Below, one piece after another: positions 9,101 to 16,294 of a stretch of DNA of 64,000 bases. This DNA comes from Chitinophaga sp. CF418 (lineage in GTDB: Bacteria > Bacteroidota > Bacteroidia > Chitinophagales > Chitinophagaceae), in contig NZ_FRCN01000003.1 of assembly GCF_900142925.1 (NCBI RefSeq), positions 275,300 through 339,299 of the forward strand. The letters are read 5' to 3'. The notes beneath the pieces were generated by a model. It had not been told where the DNA came from, ran no database searches, and saw only the letters and a list, made by a program, of their open reading frames with translations. The position numbers were made by a program, and so were the translations under genes. Position 1 is the first letter of the stretch, and every line of letters starts with the position of its first letter.

Positions 9101-9394
9101 CACATACAGCTTTTCAAGCTGGTACATAGGTCTGCCGGTCTTTTGTTTTGTGGCGAAAAACCGGACGTTTGTTAGTCCTATGGAGATGTAAGGGAAATTC
9201 TGAAATGGGGAGATAGTACTACCTTCTATGACCAGCTCGCCGGGCAGTTGTTTATTTAACTCTTTGATCGCCAGGTTAATGAGGCGTTGCTGTTGGGAAT
9301 ATAGTACGCCTATTGCGATACCGGCCAGTATTATCAGGATAGCAATAGGTATTAAAACGATCCGGAGAATCCTCTTTCGCATCTTGCCCGTCAT
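6167..9394 (-). CDS. AsmA family protein (large, membrane-anchored)
   Basis: This ~1075-residue envelope protein belongs to the AsmA-like group. The open frame extends further upstream, but the natural start is ATG 9394 (MTGKMRKRILRIVLIPIA), just before one N-terminal membrane segment (about residues 8-30) and then the AsmA N-terminal block with FPYISIGLTNVRF. The rest is a long series of beta-strand-rich repeats, with the AsmA C-terminal region near NKLTLKNGVLEIPKMNINSS followed by a conserved strand pair. AsmA relatives (TamB, YhdP) are thought to form bridge-like lipid channels between the inner and outer membranes; that role here is inference. It stands alone, with its own terminator, divergent from the DUF983 gene. 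Confidence 0.85.
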   Translation of the reverse strand: MTGKMRKRILRIVLIPIAILIILAGIAIGVLYSQQQRLINLAIKELNKQLPGELVIEGSTISPFQNFPYISIGLTNVRFFATKQKTGRPMYQLEKLYVGFSLPDILRQKYNAKVILLKKGHLDLVRDVNGNLNIVEANRIQQDTVATAEAGSAALDLDIKKIVLKDLDIDFSDKQSGQHVNAHIGKVKTAFRLDSANIFAHLEGGMIADYTTPVDTSLFRHKKVELDLKLTYDQRHEFVSLSEGGLKLEDASFSVTGTADLKHGNNVNFKVKGDKPDIGQLLSFAPASVAEQLKQFRYDGRLYFDGIIKGKLSGDQLPLIKINFGCENGWLLNATANKKIDSLGFKGFYTNGAEHSLKTSELHLLSVSARPEKGIFKANFVMKDFTDPKMIMQINSDLELEFIGAFLGIADLQRLTGHINLKMDFNELVDMTVPEISMGKLKQGIQSELNVSNLTFRIPNYPHIIHNLNLHADMKGGFVKLDTLSFYFGNSDFAMNGSLSDLPALFHQQEKPVLLKFNARSKKMIMKELLSYDSTVAKKAKEEIYGFNIGLSLETSVKELQHPAPLPKGKFKMEKLYASFKEYPHAFHDFGAELTINDTALLLRNFGGMIDSSDIRFSGRVINYQLWFDKVMRGKTQVAFDLKSQHLAMKDVLGPISRTFVPKDYQQEVASGIWLRAKADLRYDSIFKFAKVKLANVSGELQEHKIKVDSIRGTVKVGSDSFLKLDTLTGRIGKTDFDISMRLYMGKDTVRRKKENFLQFTSRNLDLDQLTNYKLTANEDDETVVAAPAAGRTVIKDTTHSSGFNIFKIPFIDFRATVNIGRVKYHRLWLKNVTSNIRMQANQHLYLDTLGMGIAEGQIGMRGHFNGTDPKKIYFRSRIRAFDVNIEKLMLKLDHFGQDYVINKNVKGRLNGQIRSRIQMHPDFTPIIDNCEAQLDLDIHNGSLVNFAPMQAMAGYFKDKNLNMIRFDTLRNKLTLKNGVLEIPKMNINSSLGFMEISGKQSLDMKMEYYMRIPMKMVTQVGFQSLFGRKREEVDPDQVDAIEYRDKDKKIRFMNIKVTGTPDNFKVGLGKAKKA

Positions 9395-9553
9395 GGTGTT
9401 GAGACTTGTCTTAAGATAATAATAACGACAAAAATAGAAAGCACCCCTATAAAATAAAAATATTTTATATGTACTCCCTTTTTCCTGCGACGAATCAGTA
9501 AAAAATACCATAATTAAGCGGAATACCACCATAATGGCGGGGAGGGCCTGAAG

Positions 9554-9561
9554 TACCTTTG
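9554..9561 (+). promoter_or_regulatory. Possible -7 promoter box of the DUF983 gene
   Basis: TACCTTTG matches the Bacteroidota -7 consensus TAnnTTTG and ends 21 bp before the ATG at 9583. No clear TTG -33 element is present at the usual distance, so support is partial. Confidence 0.4.
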
Positions 9562-9582
9562 ATGTAGTTAAACAACTATTAT

Positions 9583-9999
9583 ATGTGTGCAGCGAAACTT
9601 GACAAAAAGCCTAACTTGCCGGGCAGCATACTACAGAACAGGTGTCCTGCCTGTCGCAAGGGAAAAATATTTACATCAGATAATGCTTATAACCTGAAGC
9701 ACTTTACCGAGATGAATGATCACTGTCCGGTGTGTGGGGAGGATTTTGAAAGAGAGATAGGATTTTACTACGGGACAGGATATGTCAGCTATGCATTGAC
9801 AGTGGCGTTTAGTGTGGCGACATTTGTTGCCTGGTGGGTGATTATCGGGTTTTCTTTGTACGATAACCGGATGTTCTGGTGGCTGGGGATTAATGCGGTA
9901 TTGCTGGTGCTATTGCAACCACCAATTATGCGGGTATCGAGGACGATATGGCTGGCGTTTTTTGTGAGGTATAAGCCGGAGACGCGTACATTGGCATAA
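9583..9999 (+). CDS. DUF983 family membrane protein with zinc ribbon
   Basis: This is a 138-residue DUF983 protein. Two CxxC knuckles (C21/C24 in RCPACRKGKIF and C48/C51 in HCPVCGEDF) form a likely zinc ribbon, followed by the family motif EIGFYYGTGYVSYAL and two membrane segments (about 66-92 and 98-118). Members are common in Bacteroidota and Alphaproteobacteria and have no assigned biochemical function. The gene stands alone, diverging from the AsmA-like gene, with a strong hairpin downstream. Confidence 0.9.
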   Translation: MCAAKLDKKPNLPGSILQNRCPACRKGKIFTSDNAYNLKHFTEMNDHCPVCGEDFEREIGFYYGTGYVSYALTVAFSVATFVAWWVIIGFSLYDNRMFWWLGINAVLLVLLQPPIMRVSRTIWLAFFVRYKPETRTLA

Positions 10000-10010
10000 G
10001 AGTCGTGCTG

Positions 10011-10051
10011 GCAGGTTCCAGGGATGGCTGGCGGGCCATCCTTAAACCTGC
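10011..10051 (+). terminator. Hairpin after DUF983 gene (probable 3' end)
   Basis: GCAGGTT (10011-10017) pairs with AACCTGC (10045-10051), and GGATGG (10022-10027) pairs with CCATCC (10036-10041), giving a two-part stem. No T-run follows, so termination by this structure alone is uncertain. Confidence 0.5.
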
Positions 10052-10235
10052 CGCCTACTTATAGGGCCCTGCGAACTATAATTCCCCCATTCTCTACTAT
10101 TCTATATTAATATCCATTTGTTATTTCCACTTCCTGTTTCTATTTTTTTCTATTTCATTCCCTGGTTTCTGGTTTGTCCCTTCTTTGCAGACACTTGATT
10201 CCTGTTTTATTTCACTTCATAATTATCTTTCGCAA

Positions 10236-10255
10236 TTTTACGATATACCGTAAAA
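10236..10255. promoter_or_regulatory. 20-bp palindrome, candidate operator
   Basis: TTTTACG-atatac-CGTAAAA is a perfect inverted repeat with 7-bp arms, 131 bp before the glycoside-hydrolase-like lipoprotein. It aligns without gaps at 15 of 20 positions with the palindrome at 14501-14520 ahead of the GAF-sigma54 regulator, which suggests a shared regulator (inference). Confidence 0.45.
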
Positions 10256-10386
10256 TAAATTCTTCATTCCGGCAGCAAATGTTCTCATAGATAAGTCATT
10301 AGTGATATGGCCCCTGCTTTGCGATATACGGGGCGAAAACCCGGAATACCGGAAACCAATAACCATTTCAAGTAACCAGTTATCTT

Positions 10387-12093
10387 ATGAAGAAAACCTG
10401 TCTTGCCTTAGGCTTGTTGATAGCTATGCTATCTGCCTGTACCAAAAAAGAAACTAATACGGAAACTATGCCACCTGCAGCATTGACCGCTGATGCTGCT
10501 TTAAAAGGTTCTCCCGTCGGTGATGTGGTGGGAAAAGTAACCGTTGGTTATCAGGGATGGTTCACCGCTCCTGGCGATGGATCAGCTGTGGACCGGTGGA
10601 CACACCAGAACCTGGAAATGTGGCCCGATACCAGGGAGTATTCGGTGACTTATCAAACCCCATTCCCTGCTCTCGGAAACGGGCAACCGGCGAAGATGTT
10701 CTCCTCCTACGACCAGTCGACCGTCGATGTTCATTTCAGATGGATGCAGGAAAACGGTATTGACTGTGCGGCACTGCAACGGTTCACCGGGGAATTGTCT
10801 GATCCGCCCTTTAAGTCGCAAAGGGATGGTATGGCCCGGAAAGTAAGGGCTGCCGCAGAAGCTACCGGGAGAAAGTTTTATATCATGTACGATATCTCAG
10901 GAGATGCTGAGATGCAGAGCCGCCTGAAAACGGATTGGGTCAATACCATTACCGGCAGCCTGGACCTGCTGTCTTCGCCTGCTTATGCAAGACAGAACGG
11001 GAAACCTGTGGTTTGTATATTCGGGATGGGTTATAAGGGCGCAAAAGAACCGGGGGGTGGCGACTCTGCTGCCTGTATCGATGTTGTCAACTGGTTTAAG
11101 AGCCAGGGATGTTATGTCATTGGTAGTGTGCCCATGGACTGGCGTACACCTGATGTATTTTCCCGGACCAACTTCACGAAGGTTTATGAATCCTTCAATA
11201 TGCTGGCCCCATGGGCAGTGGCGGCGCAGGTGGTAGCGTCCTATCAGCCATGGATACAGGGCGATTATGATTATTGTGAATCTCATGGTATAGACTACCA
11301 GCCGATTGCCTATCCAGGCTTCTCCTTCCATAACACTAACGCCGGCAGTCCTCTTAATGAAATACCAAGAAGCCATGGAGATTTTATGTGGGCCCAGGTA
11401 GCAGTGATGAAAAAAGTAGGTGTGAAAAGTCTTTATATCGCCATGTTCGACGAGGTGAATGAGGGCACCGCTATTTTCAAAGTGGCAGAAAATGCATCAC
11501 AGAGTCCCGCAGGCACTACGTTTGTCAATCTTGACCAGGATGGTGTGGCCGTGTCATCAGATTTCTACCTGCGCCTCGTACATGATGCAGGGAGAATGAT
11601 CAAGGGAGAGATCCCTTACCAGGCTACACATCCCACACAACATATCATAGGTGGAAAAGGTCCGCTGGCCGACGGCACCTACAGGATCATTAACCGCAAC
11701 AGCAACCTGGCACTGGATGCAAAGGGACAGGGTACGGTAAATCAGACGCCTGTACAACAATGGTCATACAGCGGCGGTGCCAATCAGCAATGGGTCATCA
11801 CCAGTCTTGGCGGCGATCATTATAAGATCATTGGGGTGCAGAGCGGGAAATCTCTTGATATTGCCGGGCAGAGCCTCGATGATGGCGCTAAACTGCAGCT
11901 CTATGATTATAACAATGGCGCCAACCAGCAATGGGTCATCACGCCAACTGCAGGAGGCTATTACACGATACAGGGTGTGCAAAGCGGGAAAGTTATAGAA
12001 GTACCGGCATTATCCACAGTAGCAGGAACGCTTATTGAACAATATTCTCTGAACAATGGCGCCAATCAGCAATGGATCATCAGTGCTCCATGA
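10387..12093 (+). CDS. Lipoprotein, GH71/99-like hydrolase with ricin-type lectin tail
   Basis: This 568-residue secreted lipoprotein has a signal peptide ending in the lipobox LSAC (C18). The catalytic part (about 50-415) begins with GKVTVGYQGWFTAPGDG and continues through VDVHFRWMQENGIDCAAL, FYIMYDISG, QPIAYPGFSF and YIAMFDEVNEGTA, a TIM-barrel pattern seen in proteins annotated as glycoside hydrolase 71/99-like. The last ~140 residues are a ricin-type beta-trefoil with three QxW-type repeats (NQQWVIT, NQQWVIT, NQQWII) and repeated GVQSGK blocks, which suggests carbohydrate binding. It probably acts at the cell surface on an alpha-glycan or mannan, but the substrate is unknown. The next gene, 41 bp downstream, has the same lectin tail, so the two probably work as a pair. 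Confidence 0.82.
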   Translation: MKKTCLALGLLIAMLSACTKKETNTETMPPAALTADAALKGSPVGDVVGKVTVGYQGWFTAPGDGSAVDRWTHQNLEMWPDTREYSVTYQTPFPALGNGQPAKMFSSYDQSTVDVHFRWMQENGIDCAALQRFTGELSDPPFKSQRDGMARKVRAAAEATGRKFYIMYDISGDAEMQSRLKTDWVNTITGSLDLLSSPAYARQNGKPVVCIFGMGYKGAKEPGGGDSAACIDVVNWFKSQGCYVIGSVPMDWRTPDVFSRTNFTKVYESFNMLAPWAVAAQVVASYQPWIQGDYDYCESHGIDYQPIAYPGFSFHNTNAGSPLNEIPRSHGDFMWAQVAVMKKVGVKSLYIAMFDEVNEGTAIFKVAENASQSPAGTTFVNLDQDGVAVSSDFYLRLVHDAGRMIKGEIPYQATHPTQHIIGGKGPLADGTYRIINRNSNLALDAKGQGTVNQTPVQQWSYSGGANQQWVITSLGGDHYKIIGVQSGKSLDIAGQSLDDGAKLQLYDYNNGANQQWVITPTAGGYYTIQGVQSGKVIEVPALSTVAGTLIEQYSLNNGANQQWIISAP

Positions 12094-12134
12094 GATGATA
12101 GTTTGTGAAGATTGTAATTATAAAACAGGAAAAC

Positions 12135-13640
12135 ATGTTACGCAGATTAAGTGTAAATTTTATACTGATACTTTCCTTCCTGCTGAATGCCTGCACAAAG
12201 AAGGATAACAGCCAGGATGCCATGACTGCACCGGATAAGATGGCCTATGCGCTGGCAGCGGCAGGCAGCGGCACGCCTGATGATGCCAATATCAGGTATT
12301 TCGGACGCTGGGATGTCAGCGATAACAGCCGCTATACAAGTTATTGGGGTGGCGCTTATTTTAAAGTGAACTTTACAGGTACCACTGTCAAAATAAGGAC
12401 CGGCAACACAAGTAATTTCTATGCCAGGATCGATAATGGTCCCTGGATCTCTTATAAGAATGTAGGCGGTGTTATTGACCTTACGGCCATGCCACTTGCA
12501 AACGGTACACACACACTGGCAGTAGCACAGGGAAGGGACTATGACTATGTGTTCAGTTTTATGGGACTGATACTGGACGCGGGAGCGGCTACCAGCAAGC
12601 CATCCACCGGTTCTTATCTCATCGAATACATTGGTGATTCCATTACCGCAGGATACCTGAATGGTCAGGCAAATGTGTCTGACTATGCATGGATCTGTTC
12701 GGAAGAGCTGGGAGCTGAACATACACAGATCGCCTACCCCGGCATTGCACTGGTGAGCAGTCCGAGGCATGGAACAGCCATGGACGCACAATATTTCCGC
12801 TTGCAGCCACCGAATTATCCCTCCTCTCCTGCCTGGGATTTCACGAAGTATACACCACAGGTAGTGGTGCTCAACCTTGGTACGAACGACAGTGACTATG
12901 AAGATTCCGACAGTACGTTCCGGGAGGTGTATACAGGGCTGCTGGCAGGTATCCGCTCCAGGTTTCCGCAGGCGGAGATATTTGTCATGCGTACTTTTCT
13001 CGGCATACGTTCACAACCTACAGTAGCCGCCGTTGAAAACCGTATCACTGCCGGCGACAAAAAGGTGCATTACATCAATACAGAAGGGTGGTTAACGCAG
13101 TCGACAGCAGATTACCTGCCGGATAACCTGCATCCCAGCGAAGCCGGTCATATAAAAGCCGCCGCCTTGCTGAAGGAGGTGTTGGCCTCATATACGGGAG
13201 CTAGTCAGGCGATACCGGACGGCATCTACAATATCGTCAATAAGAACAGCAATTTAGCACTTGACGCCACCGGACAATCTACCGCTAATGCAACACCGAT
13301 ACAGCAATGGACGGCCAACAACGGAGAGAACCAGCGCTGGCAGGTCAGACATCTGGGTAATAATCAGTACCAGATAAGCGGTGTACAAAGCGGCAGAGCC
13401 CTGGATATCACAGGACAATCCATTCTAAATGGAGCCGGCCTGCAGTTGTATGACTATAATGGCGGTGATAATCAAAAGTGGACCATCACAGCCCAGAGAG
13501 ATGGTTATTATACCATCACGGGTGTACAAAGTGGTAAGGTCCTGGAGATAACAGCACAATCAACAGTGCCGGGCGCACGCGTAGTACAATATACAAACAA
13601 CGGGGGGAATCATCAGCTGTGGTCATTTAAGCGTATTTAA
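12135..13640 (+). CDS. Lipoprotein, CE2-like SGNH esterase with ricin-type lectin tail
   Basis: This 501-residue secreted lipoprotein starts at ATG 12135, which gives a clean signal peptide with lipobox LNAC (C20); an in-frame ATG 30 bp earlier would bury it. Residues ~54-150 form a jelly-roll-like domain (RYFGRWDVSDN, GGAYFKVNFTGTTVKI) typical of carbohydrate esterase family 2. The SGNH domain follows, with GDSITAG (catalytic S169), GTND (249-252) and DNLHPSEAGH (D330, H333). The C-terminal ~140 residues are a ricin-type beta-trefoil very like that of the preceding gene. It likely removes acetyl groups from polysaccharide at the surface, assisting the upstream hydrolase (inference). It ends 18 bp before a strong terminator shared with the convergent gene. 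Confidence 0.88.
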   Translation: MLRRLSVNFILILSFLLNACTKKDNSQDAMTAPDKMAYALAAAGSGTPDDANIRYFGRWDVSDNSRYTSYWGGAYFKVNFTGTTVKIRTGNTSNFYARIDNGPWISYKNVGGVIDLTAMPLANGTHTLAVAQGRDYDYVFSFMGLILDAGAATSKPSTGSYLIEYIGDSITAGYLNGQANVSDYAWICSEELGAEHTQIAYPGIALVSSPRHGTAMDAQYFRLQPPNYPSSPAWDFTKYTPQVVVLNLGTNDSDYEDSDSTFREVYTGLLAGIRSRFPQAEIFVMRTFLGIRSQPTVAAVENRITAGDKKVHYINTEGWLTQSTADYLPDNLHPSEAGHIKAAALLKEVLASYTGASQAIPDGIYNIVNKNSNLALDATGQSTANATPIQQWTANNGENQRWQVRHLGNNQYQISGVQSGRALDITGQSILNGAGLQLYDYNGGDNQKWTITAQRDGYYTITGVQSGKVLEITAQSTVPGARVVQYTNNGGNHQLWSFKRI

Positions 13641-13658
13641 TGCACAACAGCGTTCAAT

Positions 13659-13694
13659 AAATAAGGGTGGGACAATAATCCCACCCTTATTTTT
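13659..13694. terminator. Bidirectional terminator
   Basis: A perfect 14-bp stem (13659-13672 with 13679-13692) closes a 6-nt loop, with T-runs at the end of the plus strand and A/T-rich sequence on the other side. It lies between the convergent CE2-like lipoprotein and alpha/beta hydrolase genes and can serve both. Confidence 0.9.
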
Positions 13695-13705
13695 AAGCTG
13701 AAAGA

Positions 13706-14398
13706 TCACTTAACGCCCGCAGCAGTGAGAATAACACGTACCGCACTTTCAGGATCATTCATAAAGAATGTATGCCCACCAGTCACCTCTGTGACATTAC
13801 ATTTTGCACGATCGTACATTTTACGTTCCAATACAGGATTTACTGTACCATCGTCTGTTGGCATTATAGCAAAAGAAGGCTTTGAACGCCATGCCGCAAC
13901 CGTTACCTTATCGGTAAAAGCGGTTACCGTAAGCGGGATCTGGGAATCATACATGAAGCTTGATTTCGCTTTTGTTTGTCCCGTAGCGAAAGTAGCATTG
14001 AATTTGTCTTTGTCCAGGTAGACCAGTCCTTTTTCATCCGGCGGAAGGATGCCATTCACTTCCAGTATAGGTGCAGATTGCACGAGATCGAGTGTAGACT
14101 CACCAGCATCGGGAACAAAAGCCGCTACATACACCAGGCTGTCTACTTTAGCGTGCAACCCCGCCTGTGTGATGACGGTGCCACCCCATGAATGTCCAAC
14201 GAGCACCACCGGACCATCCTGCCTGTCGAGCGCTGCAACAGTAGCAGCTACATCTGCCTGGAGCGTACTGGTCGGATTCTGAACCAGCGTAACATTAAAA
14301 CCATGCGCACGGAGTAACTGATACGCAGGCTCCCAACCGGAAGCATCGGCAAATGCGCCATGAACGATGACCACATTTTTAACTGACAACTGTTTCAT
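13706..14398 (-). CDS. Alpha/beta hydrolase
   Basis: This 230-residue alpha/beta-fold hydrolase is of the compact EstC/hydroxynitrile-lyase-like type. The oxyanion region is VIVHGAFADASGWEP, the nucleophile elbow is GHSWGG (S70) and the catalytic histidine is in TGGHTFFMNDP (H209); the acid is probably in the IMPTDDGTVNP stretch. There is no signal peptide, so it is cytoplasmic. Substrate is unknown; such proteins act on small esters. It diverges from the GAF-sigma54 regulator, with 186 bp between them, and might be a target of it (inference). Confidence 0.88.
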   Translation of the reverse strand: MKQLSVKNVVIVHGAFADASGWEPAYQLLRAHGFNVTLVQNPTSTLQADVAATVAALDRQDGPVVLVGHSWGGTVITQAGLHAKVDSLVYVAAFVPDAGESTLDLVQSAPILEVNGILPPDEKGLVYLDKDKFNATFATGQTKAKSSFMYDSQIPLTVTAFTDKVTVAAWRSKPSFAIMPTDDGTVNPVLERKMYDRAKCNVTEVTGGHTFFMNDPESAVRVILTAAGVK

Positions 14399-14500
14399 TC
14401 TTATCGTTTTTATTAAATGAGATAATTACCAGGTCAAATGCCATACCCACTCTTATTCAATTGATTATCAATACAAGCATTCCCGGAGACACGAACTTTT

Positions 14501-14520
14501 ATTTACGATATTTCGTGAAT
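14501..14520. promoter_or_regulatory. Palindrome ahead of the sigma54 regulator, candidate operator
   Basis: ATTTACGA (14501-14508) and TCGTGAAT (14513-14520) form an inverted repeat with one mismatch around TATT. A further half-site CACGAA at 14490-14495 pairs with TTCGTG at 14512-14517. The 20-mer matches the one at 10236-10255 at 15 positions. Confidence 0.45.
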
Positions 14521-14584
14521 TTATGCAGGAGCCTAAAATTGCGGGAAAACGTAACATTTCGGCAGGATCTTCTGCATTGTGATT

Positions 14585-16294
14585 ATGTTTGTTCAGGAAC
14601 ATCGTGAGCATATGGAAAAAGAAAGTACTCCCAAAGAGAATAGCCGTCTATCTATTCCGGACAGCCATTTTCTTATTGAAAGCCTTGAACAACAGAAAAG
14701 AGAACAGGCCGTCCTGCTGGAATTGAGCAGCATCGTTGCCGGAGCAAAGAGCAGGCAGGATCTCCGCGCGGTTATCACCGACCAGTTCCCCGAGCTTTTC
14801 GGAGGAAGATATTATACACTCTGTCTGATCAATGAAGACGGAGTGACGCATTCACCATTCCTGCATACGGAAGAAAACACTATTCCTTCTTACAGGGGTG
14901 AAACACCTATCATCGTGACCAGTCATTCTATCAATGATGGCATTTTTGAAAAGGCGCTTGCGTCGGAAGAACCGGTGCTTATAGACCTGCAGACGGCCAT
15001 GAAGGCGAACACTGTTCCCCGCTATGTTTATCGTTGGTTCAATGCAGGTATCAGGGAAATGCTGTTGGTAAAAATTTCAGGAGGAGGTATGCCCATAGGC
15101 GTCTTATATCTTTATGGAGAGAAGAAAGGCTCCTTTCAGGTTGAAAAATTCAGACTGTTCAAAGGTATAGCAGATATATTGGGAGCAGGATTCGGCAATA
15201 TTATTTTCGGTGAGAAGATTGAACAACAACTCCGGGAAATAAGGAAGTACAAAGGAGATCCGGAAGAAGGTAACCTCAGTTTACAGGATAAGGCAGGATC
15301 GTGTAATGGCATTAAAAGTATTATCGGCACATCCCCCGGAATACAAAATATAATAACTGTGGTGGAGCGGATAGCGCCATCTGACTCGACAGTCTTGCTA
15401 CTGGGAGAAACAGGTACGGGCAAGGAAGTAATTGCCAGTGCCATACATGCCGCATCCCCACGCAGGAATAACATGATGATAAAAATAAACTGTGCTGCAT
15501 TGCCTCACAGCCTCTTTGAAAGCGAACTTTTCGGTCATGAGAAAGGCGCTTTTACAGGAGCTTTACAGCGCAGGATCGGTAAGTTTGAACTGGCAGAAAA
15601 CAGTACGCTGTTCCTTGATGAAATAGGAGAAATACCGTTGGAATTCCAGGCTAAACTATTAAGAGTATTACAGGAAAAGGAAATAGAGCGTATAGGAGGT
15701 AAAGGTGTTATTAAAGTGAATGTGCGCATTATTGCCGCCACCAACCGTAATCTTGAAGAGGAAGTGAGAGCTGGTAATTTCAGGCATGATCTGTATTATC
15801 GTCTGAATGTAATACCCATTTCAGTCCCCCCGCTGCGTAACCGCAAAGAGGACATTCCGGTCCTCGTTACTCACTTCCTCCGGCGTTATACAACTGTCAA
15901 CAGGAAAAAGGCGCCTGTAGTGCCGGATAAAGTTATGGAAAGCCTGATGCATCATGACTGGCCAGGAAATGTCAGGGAGCTGGAACACCTGTTGGAACGT
16001 TCAATACTGCTTAGTAAAGAGAATGTGCTGCATATAGACCTCCCTGGCGCACTTCATAAAACACCTTCAGCTGACAAGGAAAACGCATTCAGCATAGTGC
16101 CATTGGAAACAATGGAAAGGGAATATATCCTGAAAGTGGTCAGGCTTTGCAATGGCAGGATTGCCGGGCCTAATGGGGCTGCTGCGAAGTTGCGATTACC
16201 ATCTACCACCCTCAATTCCCGGATGCAGAAACTAGGCATAAAAAAAGAGCATTTTAATATCCGCCAATCTTCCAGGAAGGTGAATGTTATTTGA
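14585..16294 (+). CDS. GAF-domain sigma54-dependent transcriptional activator (FhlA-like)
   Basis: This enhancer-binding protein of ~569 residues activates RNA polymerase carrying sigma-54. I take ATG 14585 as start; a GTG two codons earlier and an ATG at 14612 are alternatives. A GAF-like sensor domain fills about residues 38-208. The AAA+ domain has Walker A GETGTGKE (274-281), the sigma54-contact loop GAFTGA (321-326) and Walker B TLFLDEIGE (341-349). The C-terminal Fis-like helix-turn-helix has the FhlA-type sequence GPNGAAAKLRLPSTTL. The ligand of the GAF domain is unknown. Its 3' end overlaps the convergent response regulator gene by 8 bp, and the two proteins share their HTH pattern, so they are probably paralogues. 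Confidence 0.92.
   Translation: MFVQEHREHMEKESTPKENSRLSIPDSHFLIESLEQQKREQAVLLELSSIVAGAKSRQDLRAVITDQFPELFGGRYYTLCLINEDGVTHSPFLHTEENTIPSYRGETPIIVTSHSINDGIFEKALASEEPVLIDLQTAMKANTVPRYVYRWFNAGIREMLLVKISGGGMPIGVLYLYGEKKGSFQVEKFRLFKGIADILGAGFGNIIFGEKIEQQLREIRKYKGDPEEGNLSLQDKAGSCNGIKSIIGTSPGIQNIITVVERIAPSDSTVLLLGETGTGKEVIASAIHAASPRRNNMMIKINCAALPHSLFESELFGHEKGAFTGALQRRIGKFELAENSTLFLDEIGEIPLEFQAKLLRVLQEKEIERIGGKGVIKVNVRIIAATNRNLEEEVRAGNFRHDLYYRLNVIPISVPPLRNRKEDIPVLVTHFLRRYTTVNRKKAPVVPDKVMESLMHHDWPGNVRELEHLLERSILLSKENVLHIDLPGALHKTPSADKENAFSIVPLETMEREYILKVVRLCNGRIAGPNGAAAKLRLPSTTLNSRMQKLGIKKEHFNIRQSSRKVNVI

Larger units (their letters stand above)
10000..10386. other. 387-bp intergenic region with hairpin and palindrome
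   Basis: No gene is visible here. The stretch holds the 3' hairpin of the DUF983 gene (10011-10051), a T/C-rich tract around 10080-10200, a 20-bp palindrome at 10236-10255, and a second CGATATAC core at 10321-10329 that repeats the centre of the palindrome without its right arm. It is presumably the promoter region of the lipoprotein pair that follows. Confidence 0.5.

Noticed and set aside
6575-9191. Several 60-165 codon frames opposite the AsmA-like gene
   Set aside because: They lie wholly inside a well-supported gene on the other strand and show no family motif of their own.
12105-12134. An upstream ATG giving ten extra residues to the CE2-like lipoprotein
   Set aside because: It would put charged residues before the signal peptide; ATG 12135 gives a standard lipoprotein signal.
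14461-14471. TTGATTATCAA as a possible Fnr-class site between the alpha/beta hydrolase and sigma54 regulator
   Set aside because: The half-sites match but the spacer is 1 nt rather than 4, so it does not have Fnr/Crp geometry.
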